DNA from: Shinella zoogloeoides
Lineage (GTDB): Bacteria > Pseudomonadota > Alphaproteobacteria > Rhizobiales > Rhizobiaceae
Assembly (NCBI RefSeq): GCF_030733845.1
Contig: NZ_CP132311.1
Coordinates: 1,863,501 to 1,927,500 of the forward strand
Direction: 5' to 3'
DNA length: 64,000 bases
Below, piece by piece: positions 1 to 7,836 of the stretch. The translations under genes and the position numbers were made by a program. Within the stretch, counting starts at the first letter, position 1, and each line of letters opens with the position of its first letter. Under the pieces are notes generated by a model that ran no database searches, was not told the DNA's origin, and worked only from the letters and a program-made list of their open reading frames with translations.

Positions 1-674
1 CCTACCCGCCCTTCAACAATCTCGAATCGGACGGCACGCTGACCGGCTTCGACGTCGACATCGCCAAGGCGCTCTGCGAGGAGATGAAGGCCGAGTGCAC
101 CTTCGTCACGCAGGACTGGGACGGCATCATTCCCGGCCTGATCGCCAAGAAGTTCGATGCGATCGTCGCGTCCATGTCCATCACCGCCGAGCGCAAGCAG
201 CAGGTCGACTTCTCCAAGAAGTACTACAACACGCCGCCGGCCATCATCGTGCCGAAGGATTCCGAGATCAAGGAAGCCACCCCGGAAGCGCTTGCCGGCA
301 AGTCGCTCGGCGCGCAGGGCTCCACGACCCATTCCAACTATGCCGAAGCGCATATGAAGGACGCCGACATCAAGATGTATCCGACGGCTGACGAGTACAA
401 GCTCGACATCGCCAACGGCCGCATCGACGCCGCCATCGACGACGTGGTGGTGCTGTCCGAATGGCTGAAGACGGAAGCCGGCGCCTGCTGCAAGCTGCTC
501 GGCACGCTGCCGATCGACCCGGTCATCAACGGCGAAGGCGCCGGCATTGCCGTGCGCAAGGGCGAAACCGCGCTGGCCGACAAGTTCACCGCGGCGATCG
601 CGGCGATCCGCGAGAGCGGCAAGTACCAGGAAATCAACGCCAAGTACTTCCCCTTCGACGTCTACGGCGACTGA
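1..674 (+). CDS. Polar amino-acid ABC transporter substrate-binding protein (5' truncated by window edge)
   Basis: This is the C-terminal part of a periplasmic solute-binding protein of family 3, which captures a basic or polar amino acid for an inner-membrane importer. The reading frame is open from base 3, and its first residues read YPPFNNLESDGTLTGFDVD, the usual start of lobe I, so only the signal peptide and a short stretch are missing. The run DAIVASMSITAERKQQVDFS is the family signature of lysine/arginine/ornithine and octopine binders. It lies directly upstream of two permease genes on the same strand, so it is their binding protein. Substrate is inferred only. Confidence 0.9.
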   Translation, partial: YPPFNNLESDGTLTGFDVDIAKALCEEMKAECTFVTQDWDGIIPGLIAKKFDAIVASMSITAERKQQVDFSKKYYNTPPAIIVPKDSEIKEATPEALAGKSLGAQGSTTHSNYAEAHMKDADIKMYPTADEYKLDIANGRIDAAIDDVVVLSEWLKTEAGACCKLLGTLPIDPVINGEGAGIAVRKGETALADKFTAAIAAIRESGKYQEINAKYFPFDVYGD

Positions 675-731
675 TAGACGACCGATCGGCGTCATGCGGG
701 TTTTTTCTGACCCCATCACCAGAATGCACGG

Positions 732-760
732 GCGGGAGGGCTTGCTCTCCCGCTCCTTTT
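732..760 (+). terminator. Stem-loop with T-run between binding protein and permeases
   Basis: GCGGGAG (732-738) pairs with CTCCCGC (747-753) around an 8-base loop, followed by TCCTTTT. It probably acts as an attenuator that lets the binding protein be made in excess over the permeases. A second short hairpin, AGGCGC/GCGCCT, follows at 790-806. Confidence 0.6.
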
Positions 761-843
761 GTTTGAGAACTTGAGCATAACAAAATGAAAGGCGCAGGCA
801 GCGCCTGAACAAGAAGCGCAAAGCGCACGGGGGTTTTATTGGC

Positions 844-1647
844 ATGAGCGGGTTCTTCTCCGCCATCGTCGAGGCGGTATCCGCATTTCTGGGGATCATC
901 GATCCCCTCTGCGGGCCGGTCGGCATCTTCAACCTTTTCGCGGGCAAGACGCTCCTGGCATGCGGCGACGCGGGCTGGGGCGACGAGATCGCCTTCGGCT
1001 TCCTCGTAACGGGAAGCCTTGCCGTCGCGACGCTGCCCGTCGGCCTCGTCATGGGCTTCTTCATCGCGCTCGCCAAGCAATCGGAAGAGCGCTCCCTGCG
1101 GCTTTCGGCCAATATCTACACCACGCTCTTCCGCGGCCTGCCGGAGCTGCTGACGCTCTTCATCATCTATTATGGCCTGCAGATCCTCGTGCAGAATGCC
1201 GCAACCGCCATCGGCTATGAAGGCACGGTGGAGATCAACGCCTTCTTCGCCGGCATGATCGCGCTCGGCATCGTCTTCTCAGCCTATTGCTCGGAAGTGC
1301 TGCTGTCGGCCTTCAAGGCCATTCCGCGCGGCCAGTATGAAGCGGGCTACGCGCTCGGCCTGCACAAGGGGCGCACGATGCAGCGCATCATCCTGCCGCA
1401 GCTCATCCGCGTCGCCCTTCCCGGCCTCGGAAACCTCTGGATGGCGCTGCTCAAGGACACCGCCCTCGTCTCCGTCATCGGCCTGCCGGATATCCTGCGC
1501 CAGACGAGCGTGGCGGCCCGCGTCACCAAGGAAGCCTTCGAGTTCTACGCCATCGCCTGCCTGCTCTTCCTCATCCTCGCCTTCCTGTCCTCGCTGGTCT
1601 TCTCCAGCATCGAGACCTGGGCCAAGCGTTCGGAGGCCGCGCGATGA
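844..1647 (+). CDS. Amino-acid ABC transporter permease, HisQ-like
   Basis: Inner-membrane permease of a polar amino-acid importer (His/Glu/Gln/Arg/opine family), 267 residues. Several hydrophobic segments are visible. The N-terminal half carries the run TTLFRGLPELLTLFIIYYG, typical of this permease family, and the cytoplasmic EAA loop reads EAGYALGLHKGRTMQRIILPQ, where the ATPase docks. The ATG is preceded by a purine-rich stretch. The gene overlaps the next permease by four bases (ATGA), which indicates translational coupling. No ATPase gene follows, so that subunit is presumably encoded upstream of the window or elsewhere. Confidence 0.93.
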   Translation: MSGFFSAIVEAVSAFLGIIDPLCGPVGIFNLFAGKTLLACGDAGWGDEIAFGFLVTGSLAVATLPVGLVMGFFIALAKQSEERSLRLSANIYTTLFRGLPELLTLFIIYYGLQILVQNAATAIGYEGTVEINAFFAGMIALGIVFSAYCSEVLLSAFKAIPRGQYEAGYALGLHKGRTMQRIILPQLIRVALPGLGNLWMALLKDTALVSVIGLPDILRQTSVAARVTKEAFEFYAIACLLFLILAFLSSLVFSSIETWAKRSEAAR

Positions 1648-2474
1648 GCTTCGTCACCACCCTCATCCCGCCGCAGGACCCGCCGCCGGCCCCCGCAAAG
1701 GCCTTCACCGCCAGCCGCTTCTTCGGCAACATCTTCATGGGCGTCTGGCTCGCGCTGACCGTCGGTATCTTCCTGATGATCGTCGGCGGCTGGGATCCAG
1801 AGAAGTTCACCAAATACGGCCCGAGCTATCTCTCCGGCCTCGGCGTGACCCTCCTGCTCGTCGGGCTCTCCGTCGTGCTCGGCGGCCTCATCTCGCTGCC
1901 GCTCGCCTTCGCGCGCATGTCGAAGAACCCGGTCTTCTCGTGGATCGCCTACGGCTACGTCTACTTCTTCCGCGGCACACCGCTGCTGACGCAGCTCTTC
2001 CTCGTCTATTACGGCCTCGGCAGCTTTTCCGCCGAACTCAAGGCCTGGGGCCTGTGGTGGTTCTTCCGCGACGCCTGGAACTGCGCGCTCCTCACCTTCA
2101 CGCTCAACACCGCCGCCTACCAGGCCGAGATCCTGCGTGGGGCTATCGAGAGCGTGCCACGCGGCCAGCACGAGGGCGCCGCCGCCCTCGGCCTGCCGAA
2201 GAAGATCGCCTTCTTCAAGATCATCCTGCCGCAGGCGCTGATCGTGGCACTGCGCCCCTACGGCAACGAGATCATCCTGATGATCAAGGGCTCGGCCATT
2301 GTCGCCATCGTCACGGTGCTCGACCTGATGGGCGAGACCCGCCGCGCCTTCTCGCGCACCTTCGACTATCAGGCCTATCTCTGGGCCGCGCTGATCTATC
2401 TCCTCATCGTGGAGCTGCTGCGCAACCTCTGGGCCTGGCTGGAAGCGCGCCTGACACGCCACCTGAAGCGATAG
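1644..2474 (+). CDS. Amino-acid ABC transporter permease, HisM-like
   Basis: Second membrane subunit of the same importer, 276 residues, starting in the ATGA overlap with the first permease. It has a longer cytoplasmic N-terminus, then transmembrane segments. The run YGYVYFFRGTPLLTQLFLVYYG and the EAA loop around EGAAALGLPKKIAFFKIILPQ mark it as a HisM/ArtM-type permease. The two permeases probably form a heterodimer. With the binding protein they form one operon, and a possible terminator follows at 2483-2522. Opine, histidine or arginine transport are all possible; the sequence alone does not decide. Confidence 0.93.
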   Translation: MSFVTTLIPPQDPPPAPAKAFTASRFFGNIFMGVWLALTVGIFLMIVGGWDPEKFTKYGPSYLSGLGVTLLLVGLSVVLGGLISLPLAFARMSKNPVFSWIAYGYVYFFRGTPLLTQLFLVYYGLGSFSAELKAWGLWWFFRDAWNCALLTFTLNTAAYQAEILRGAIESVPRGQHEGAAALGLPKKIAFFKIILPQALIVALRPYGNEIILMIKGSAIVAIVTVLDLMGETRRAFSRTFDYQAYLWAALIYLLIVELLRNLWAWLEARLTRHLKR

Positions 2475-2482
2475 CAAGAAGT

Positions 2483-2522
2483 TGGCAGCACTCGATCAGA
2501 TGAGCTGCCAGCATCCTGTTTT
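2483..2522 (+). terminator. Probable terminator of the amino-acid transporter operon
   Basis: TGGCAGC (2483-2489) pairs with GCTGCCA (2504-2510), and a TGTTTT run lies a few bases downstream. The 14-base loop and the gap before the T-run make this only moderately convincing. Confidence 0.45.
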
Positions 2523-2620
2523 GAAAGAAATATTTTCGCCGCCGCTTGCGAATTAAGCTTCCATTAACCTTGCGGGCGCTCAATCATAGGGACCATCATT
2601 CATCACGCGATGAGGTCCCC

Positions 2621-2887
2621 ATGACGAACGACATGGCAATGCAGCTCAAGGGCTACGGCATGACGACGGCCCAGATCCTCTACCGCATGCCGGATCACCC
2701 GCAACTCCTGCAGACCTATATCTGGCAGCACTACGACCTTGCCCCTGACTTCCCGGAGATGAAGGGTTTCCTGAAATTCTGGCAGGAAAAGCTGGATGGC
2801 CCGCTCCACTCGGTCCGCTACGTCCACCGCCGCCTGATCTCGGCGACGGAATGGCGGGCGCTGAAGGGCGAGTTCATCCTCAACTGA
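2621..2887 (+). CDS. usg: Usg-family protein
   Basis: Small soluble protein of 88 residues in the Usg family, conserved in alphaproteobacteria and of unknown biochemical role. Characteristic runs are TTAQILYRMPDHPQLLQTYI, then WQHYDLAPDFPEMKGFLKFW and GPLHSVR. The start at 2621 is chosen because a GAGGT ribosome-binding sequence lies just upstream and the protein then begins MTNDMAMQLKGYGMT, the normal family N-terminus; an upstream in-frame start would add residues unlike the family. It is a single gene, convergent with the DUF2270 gene, with only 12 bases between the stop codons. Confidence 0.85.
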   Translation: MTNDMAMQLKGYGMTTAQILYRMPDHPQLLQTYIWQHYDLAPDFPEMKGFLKFWQEKLDGPLHSVRYVHRRLISATEWRALKGEFILN

Positions 2888-2899
2888 CAGGCCCAGCCG

Positions 2900-3628
2900 T
2901 CAGACGTGCACGGATCCGTGCGCAAGCTCGGTATCCGACATGTCGACCTTGAGCGAAAAATACGCGATGGCGGCGTAGAAGAGCACCACGAGGCCGATCA
3001 CCACGAGGCCGGGCACTGGCCCGAGCGCCGCATTGGCCACCACATGCTCCAGCGCGAGCGTCATGTCCCTGCCCGCCGTCGCCGGCCGCTGCAAGGTCGA
3101 GGACGAGATCTTAAGCGCCCAGGCCAAGAGCAGGATGAGGTAGAGCCAGCAGTAGTTGCGCCGCAGCCGCCGACAGGCCGCATCCCGGTAGCTGATCAGG
3201 AATTCGGGCTTGCGCAGGCTCTTGGCGATCGGCGCCGCCCAGTCCTGGTCGAGCTGGCCGCGCGGATTGAGGATTTCGGCGAAATAGAACCGCTCGAGCT
3301 GGCGCACCCGCGCGCGGTAGACGTCGAAGAAGCGGTAGCGCCGCGCCTCGATGATCAGCAGCAGCGTCACCAGCAGCATGGCGAAGAGCAGCACGCCGTG
3401 ATGCGAGGTCGGCGTCGAGAGCGAGACCGACAGCAGCGCCGCCACGACGGTGATCGCCCAGTTCGAGGTGCGGTCGATCCTGTCGCGCCAGCCGGCCATG
3501 CGCGAGAGCTCGCCGCGATAGTAATGCACCATCGTGTTGATCGTTTCCATCGGCGTCGCAGGCAGGCCGGGGCTGCCGGTTCGTCTGGCGTCGTTGGACA
3601 GCGACAGGGGGGACATATCGGCGGGCAT
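2900..3628 (-). CDS. DUF2270-family integral membrane protein
   Basis: Membrane protein of 242 residues that looks like the DUF2270 family, function unknown. After a polar N-terminus there is MVHYYRGELSRMAGWRDRID, then two adjacent hydrophobic segments (WAITVVAALLSVSLS and GVLLFAMLLVTLLLIIEARRY). A cytoplasmic, basic and aromatic central region follows, and two more membrane segments lie near the C-terminus. The start is placed at 3628, where GGAGGA sits five bases upstream of the ATG; an in-frame start 100 codons further out lacks such a site. It faces the methyltransferase gene divergently across about 125 bases. Confidence 0.75.
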   Translation of the reverse strand: MPADMSPLSLSNDARRTGSPGLPATPMETINTMVHYYRGELSRMAGWRDRIDRTSNWAITVVAALLSVSLSTPTSHHGVLLFAMLLVTLLLIIEARRYRFFDVYRARVRQLERFYFAEILNPRGQLDQDWAAPIAKSLRKPEFLISYRDAACRRLRRNYCWLYLILLLAWALKISSSTLQRPATAGRDMTLALEHVVANAALGPVPGLVVIGLVVLFYAAIAYFSLKVDMSDTELAHGSVHV

Positions 3629-3753
3629 GTCGTTCCTCCAATTGTCTTTTTGGTCTTGAAGGAGATCATGCGCCTCTTTCGGCAATTGATAAATGCCTAT
3701 CTGCACGCAAGCCCCGCATTGCCAAAGCAACGCCCGGACCTTAAGAGACCGCC

Positions 3754-4569
3754 ATGAAGAAGATCGATGAAGATGCGCTCGCGGAAGCCTATAACCGCGC
3801 CCTTTCGCTGGAGAAGTCCGGCGAGTTCGATGCCGCCGCCAGGGCCTATGCCGACGTGTTGGCGCTCGACCCGGAGGACCATGGCGGCGCGGCCGTGCGC
3901 CTTGCCTCGATGGGCCGCGGCGACACACCGGAAAAGGCTCCCGACGCCTATGTCGCCACCCTCTTCGACCAGCATGCCGAGGTCTTCGACAGTGTGCTCG
4001 TCGACCAGCTCGGCTATTGCGTGCCGCTGCTCGTGCGCCAGCGTTTTCAAGCTCTTGATATGGGACCGTTCAAGCGTGTGCTCGATCTCGGCTGCGGCAC
4101 GGGCCTGACGGGCGGCGCGCTGCGCGACATGGCCGAGGACATCACCGGCGTCGATCTGTCGGAGAACATGGTCGAGATCGCCCACGAGAAGGATCTCTAC
4201 GAAACGCTCTACGTCGCCGAAGCCGTCGATTTCCTCGACGACAACGAGGACGAGCCCTTCGACCTCATCACCGCGACGGACGTGCTGCCCTATCTCGGCG
4301 CGCTCGAACCGCTCTTCTTCGGCGCCGCCGACAATCTCGTGCCCGGCGGCCACTTCATCTTCTCCTCCGAGACGCTGCCGGTGGAAACCTTTGCCGGCCG
4401 TCCCTTCATGGTCGGCCCGCACCAGCGCTTCGCCCACGCCGCCGACTATGTGCGCCAGCGCCTCGACGAGACCGGCTTCGACCTCGTCGAGATCACCGAC
4501 ATCACCGTGCGCATGGAAGAAGGCGAGCCGATCGCCGGCCATCTCGTGCTCGCGAAACACCGCGGCTGA
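3754..4569 (+). CDS. SAM-dependent methyltransferase with N-terminal TPR-like segment
   Basis: Class I S-adenosylmethionine methyltransferase of 271 residues. Motif I is VLDLGCGTGLTGGALRDMA near residues 109-124, followed by ITGVDLSENMVEIA. The first 55 residues (EDALAEAYNRALSLEKSGEF, then AYADVLALDPEDHGGAAVRL) read as about one and a half tetratricopeptide repeats, matching the predicted-TPR methyltransferase group. Its substrate is unknown. It is a single gene upstream of the oxidoreductase gene, with a 67-base gap. Confidence 0.85.
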   Translation: MKKIDEDALAEAYNRALSLEKSGEFDAAARAYADVLALDPEDHGGAAVRLASMGRGDTPEKAPDAYVATLFDQHAEVFDSVLVDQLGYCVPLLVRQRFQALDMGPFKRVLDLGCGTGLTGGALRDMAEDITGVDLSENMVEIAHEKDLYETLYVAEAVDFLDDNEDEPFDLITATDVLPYLGALEPLFFGAADNLVPGGHFIFSSETLPVETFAGRPFMVGPHQRFAHAADYVRQRLDETGFDLVEITDITVRMEEGEPIAGHLVLAKHRG

Positions 4570-4636
4570 AGAGAAACACTTTCGCCCAAAACAATCATCC
4601 GCTACACCACTGCCAGCAATTGCAGGAGGTTACGGC

Positions 4637-5509
4637 ATGGCAAAGGTTGCGTTCATCGGTCTCGGCGTCATGGGCTATCCCATGGCAGGCCATCTCAAGG
4701 TCAAGGGCGGCCATGAGGTCGCGGTCTACAACCGCACCTTCGCCAAGGCGGAAAAATGGGCCGCCGAGTTCGGCGGCACGGCGTTCCGCACCCCGGCGGA
4801 AGCCGCCGGGGACGCCGATTTCGTCTTCACCTGCGTCGGCAATGACGACGACCTGCGCTCCGTCACGGTGGCGGAGGACGGCGTGCTCGACGGCATGAAG
4901 CCGGGCACGATCCTCATCGACAACACCACCGCCTCCGCCGAGGTCGCCCGCGAGCTCGACGCCGCCGCGAGGGCCAAGGGCTGCCATTTCATCGACGCGC
5001 CCGTCTCGGGCGGCCAGGCCGGCGCGGAAAACGGCGTGCTCACCGTCATGTGCGGCGGCGAGCCCGATGTCTTCGAAAAGGCGAAGCCCGTCATCGACGC
5101 CTATTCCCGCATGGTCGGCCTGATGGGCCCCGCCGGCAGCGGCCAGCTCAGCAAGATGGTCAACCAGATCTGCGTTGCCGGCGTCGTGCAGGGTCTCGCC
5201 GAGGCCATCCATTTCGGCAAGCAGGCCGGCCTCGACATGGAAGCGGTCATCGAGGTCATATCCAAGGGCGCGGCCGGCTCCTGGCAGATGGACAACCGTC
5301 ACAAGACGATGATCGCCGGAAAATACGATTTCGGCTTTGCCATCGACTGGATGCGCAAGGATCTCGACATCATCCTCTCGGAAGCCCGCCGCAACGGCGC
5401 AAAACTCCCGGTCACCGCGCTCATCGACCAGTTCTACGGCGACGTGCAGGAAATGGGCGGCAACCGCTGGGACACGTCCTCGCTGCTCGCGCGCCTCGAA
5501 CGGAAATAG
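4637..5509 (+). CDS. NAD(P)-binding 3-hydroxyisobutyrate-dehydrogenase-family oxidoreductase
   Basis: Beta-hydroxyacid dehydrogenase of 290 residues. The N-terminal Rossmann motif is FIGLGVMGYPMAGHL, the substrate-binding motif is IDAPVSGGQAGAENGVL, and the catalytic lysine region is GSGQLSKMVNQI. It could act on 3-hydroxyisobutyrate, tartronate semialdehyde or a succinic-semialdehyde-like substrate; the sequence does not settle which. The start at 4637 is supported by CAGGAGG eight bases upstream; a longer open frame would reach back into the methyltransferase gene in another frame. The next gene begins two bases after its stop, so the two are likely cotranscribed. Confidence 0.9.
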   Translation: MAKVAFIGLGVMGYPMAGHLKVKGGHEVAVYNRTFAKAEKWAAEFGGTAFRTPAEAAGDADFVFTCVGNDDDLRSVTVAEDGVLDGMKPGTILIDNTTASAEVARELDAAARAKGCHFIDAPVSGGQAGAENGVLTVMCGGEPDVFEKAKPVIDAYSRMVGLMGPAGSGQLSKMVNQICVAGVVQGLAEAIHFGKQAGLDMEAVIEVISKGAAGSWQMDNRHKTMIAGKYDFGFAIDWMRKDLDIILSEARRNGAKLPVTALIDQFYGDVQEMGGNRWDTSSLLARLERK

Positions 5510-5510
5510 C

Positions 5511-5885
5511 ATGCCGTTCCACCGCGCCGCCTTGGCCCTCGCCGCACTCGCCGCCGCCGCCTCTCCGGCCTGCGCCGACGATGCGGACCGTCAGGCTCTC
5601 GCAACGGCGCTGCATCGCAAGATCGCGCAATGCTGGACCGTCCCGGCGAACCTGCCGGCCCATGTAACCGCCATCAAGGTGAGGTTTTCGCTGACGCAGG
5701 CCGGCGAGCTCGACGGTTCGCCGGTAATCGAAGGCCCGGTCGGCGGCGATCCCGCGACAAAGGCCTTCGCCGCCGGCGCCATCCGCGCCGTGGTGCGCTG
5801 CGCCCCGTTCACGGACCTCGCGCGGCTCGCGCCCTATGATGCCTGGAAGAATGTCGTGGCCAATTTCAAGCGGCCGGAAGAATAA
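5511..5885 (+). CDS. Secreted TonB/TolA C-terminal-like small protein
   Basis: Exported protein of 124 residues. The N-terminus is a clear signal peptide (MPFHRAALALAALAAAASPA followed by CADDA), so the mature domain is periplasmic. It contains KIAQCWTVPANLPAHVTAIK, VRFSLTQAGELDGSPVIEGP and FAAGAIRAVVRCAPF, which matches the fold seen at the C-terminus of TolA/TonB proteins in rhizobia. It lacks a membrane anchor and a long helical domain, so it is not TolA itself. It starts one base after the oxidoreductase stop codon. Role unknown; an envelope function is inferred. Confidence 0.75.
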   Translation: MPFHRAALALAALAAAASPACADDADRQALATALHRKIAQCWTVPANLPAHVTAIKVRFSLTQAGELDGSPVIEGPVGGDPATKAFAAGAIRAVVRCAPFTDLARLAPYDAWKNVVANFKRPEE

Positions 5886-5894
5886 GGCGGCGCC

Positions 5895-6383
5895 CTATTC
5901 CTCGCCGCTCTTCTGGTTGTCCACCACCATGTAGTCGAGCGGCAGTTCCGTTGTGTATTTGATCTGCTCCATCGCGAAGGCCGAGGATACGTCGCGGATC
6001 TCGATGCGGGCGATCATGCGCTTGTAGAAGGCGTCATAGGCGGCGATGTCGGGCACGACGACGCGCAGCAGGTAGTCCACCTCGCCGCTCATGCGGTAGA
6101 ATTCGACGACCTCCGGAAACTCGACGATCACCTCGGAAAACCGCTTCAGCCATTCCGTGGAATGGGCGTTGGTGCGGATTGAGACGAAGACCGTCACCTT
6201 GGTGTTGATCTTGACCGGATCGAGCAGCGCGACGCGCTTGCGGATCACGCCGTCCTCTTCCATCTTCTGGATGCGCCGCCAGCACGGCGTGGTCGAGAGC
6301 CCTACCTTCTTGGCAAGGTCCGCCACGGCGAGTGTGGAATCTTCCTGCAAGAGGCGCAGGATTTTGCGGTCCAGACGATCCAT
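5895..6383 (-). CDS. Lrp/AsnC-family transcriptional regulator
   Basis: Feast/famine regulator of 162 residues. The N-terminal helix-turn-helix (LDRKILRLLQEDSTLAVADL, then AKKVGLSTTPCWRRIQKME) is canonical, followed by the alpha/beta RAM effector domain with GEVDYLLRVVVPDIAAYDAF. The final 20 residues extend a little past the usual end. Such proteins bind amino acids and control their metabolism. It is a single gene; no obvious target lies next to it, since the divergently oriented gap upstream leads to a DNA-repair gene on the same strand. Ligand unknown. Confidence 0.92.
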   Translation of the reverse strand: MDRLDRKILRLLQEDSTLAVADLAKKVGLSTTPCWRRIQKMEEDGVIRKRVALLDPVKINTKVTVFVSIRTNAHSTEWLKRFSEVIVEFPEVVEFYRMSGEVDYLLRVVVPDIAAYDAFYKRMIARIEIRDVSSAFAMEQIKYTTELPLDYMVVDNQKSGEE

Positions 6384-6449
6384 CGATTTTCCTCACGAAA
6401 TTTAATTCCCTCATATAGCCATATCCGGGCAAATTGAAAGAATTGCATT

Positions 6450-7088
6450 TCATTGCGTAAGGGTTTTCACCCGGTTTCGCAACTTCGGCACCACCTCGTC
6501 CTCGAACCAGGGATTGCGCTTCAGCCAGGCCGTGTTGCGCCAGCTCGGATGCGGCAACGGCAGCACGGCCGGCCCTTCGTTGCGGCCGAGATGCCGGCGC
6601 CAATCGCGCACCGTCTCCGTCATGCTTGAAGCTCTGGCCTTACCGAGATGCCAGGCCTGCGCATATTGGCCGATCGCCAGCACCAGCTCGATCTGCGGCA
6701 TGGCGGCAATCACGCGTCCGCGCCAGAGCGGCGCGCATTCCCGTCGCGGCGGCAGGTCGCTGCCGTGGGCGTCGTAGCCCGGAAAACAGAAGCCCATCGG
6801 CACGATGGCGAATTTCGCGGGGTCGTAAAAATCCTCCCGCGTCACATCAAGCCAGGTGCGCAGCCGGTCGCCCGACGCGTCGTTGAACGGCAGCCCGCTT
6901 TCATGCACCCGCAGCCCCGGCGCCTGTCCGGCGATGAGGATGCGCGCCGTATCCGAGAGGACGGCGACAGGCCGGGGCTCGTGCGGCAGGAAATCCCCTT
7001 CCCGCGCCGGCCTGTCGCGACAGAGCCGACAGGCCGCGATCGCCGCGCGAAGCGCCGCAATGTCGCCGGGAGATTTGCCGTCGTCCAT
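6450..7088 (-). CDS. Uracil-DNA glycosylase family protein
   Basis: Single-domain protein of 212 residues in the uracil-DNA glycosylase superfamily. It shows the cysteines of a possible iron-sulfur site (ACRLCRDRP) and the active-site region ILIAGQAPGLRVHESGLPF, then SGDRLRTWL. The C-terminal catalytic loop is LPLPHPSWRNTAWLKRNPWF, with the HPS motif typical of the family. It likely excises uracil or related lesions. The start is placed at MDDGKSPGDIAALRAAIAAC; longer in-frame starts overlap the upstream nuclease gene. The 11-base spacing to that gene suggests an operon. Confidence 0.85.
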   Translation of the reverse strand: MDDGKSPGDIAALRAAIAACRLCRDRPAREGDFLPHEPRPVAVLSDTARILIAGQAPGLRVHESGLPFNDASGDRLRTWLDVTREDFYDPAKFAIVPMGFCFPGYDAHGSDLPPRRECAPLWRGRVIAAMPQIELVLAIGQYAQAWHLGKARASSMTETVRDWRRHLGRNEGPAVLPLPHPSWRNTAWLKRNPWFEDEVVPKLRNRVKTLTQ

Positions 7089-7099
7089 CACGCCGTCCG

Positions 7100-7666
7100 T
7101 CAATTCAGCCCCAGGGTTTCCAGAATGCCGCCGACAATGCCAGGTTCCGCCTCGTGGGCGACTTCCTGCGGCCGGCCGTTGATCCGGCGCCACTGCTGCG
7201 GCATGTCGAATTCGGCGCCCCACAGTCCCTTGCGTTCCGCCTTGGCGAACTGTTCCTCATCCTCGTAGCCGCCATAGGCGACGGCAAGGCCCTCGCGCAC
7301 CATGCGCTCGCCGAGATCGCCGGCCGCGGTTTCGCAGCGCGCCAGCCAGCGGTCGTATTTGTCCTTGCCCTGCGTCCGGCAGGTGACCGGCCCCGCCCTC
7401 AAAAGTTCGGCGAGCCGCGAGCGCGCGCCGACGCCGCAGCGCCACTCCAGCCCGTCCCGCTTGCAGACCTGCATCATTTCCGGCGTGTCGATGCCGACAA
7501 GGCGGATGCGGTGCCCCTCCAGCGTCAGCGTGTCGCCATCGGCGGCCCGCGCGGTACCGGTGACCGTCTCCGTGCTCTCGCCGCCGACGCGGGCGACGAC
7601 CAGCGCCGTCAGCGCCAGGATCGCCACCGCCATGCCGACATCGCGCGCCCGTCTGGAAAAACCCAT
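7100..7666 (-). CDS. Thermonuclease (SNase-like) family protein
   Basis: Protein of 188 residues with an N-terminal membrane segment or uncleaved signal (MAVAILALTALVVARVGG) and a staphylococcal-nuclease-like domain. Diagnostic parts are ARAADGDTLTLEGHRIRLVG, then IDTPEM, and KYDRWLARCETAAGDLGERM. The core carries the DGDT and GIDTPE elements that hold the calcium/active-site loop. It is presumably exported or membrane anchored and would cleave nucleic acid in the periplasm. It lies just upstream of the glycosylase gene and is probably cotranscribed with it. Confidence 0.88.
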   Translation of the reverse strand: MGFSRRARDVGMAVAILALTALVVARVGGESTETVTGTARAADGDTLTLEGHRIRLVGIDTPEMMQVCKRDGLEWRCGVGARSRLAELLRAGPVTCRTQGKDKYDRWLARCETAAGDLGERMVREGLAVAYGGYEDEEQFAKAERKGLWGAEFDMPQQWRRINGRPQEVAHEAEPGIVGGILETLGLN

Positions 7667-7836
7667 GGAACCCCGTTCCTTGAAGCTGATTCTTTATGTC
7701 CAGTCCTATGCCGGACCCTAGCGGAATTCACGCTACGGGAAATATCGGAATGGTTCGCAAATGGTTTATGCGCGGCAGCATCTTCTTAAGGATTGGCCCC
7801 TAGAATTCGACGCTGTCCGCAACAGTTGCAACCGTG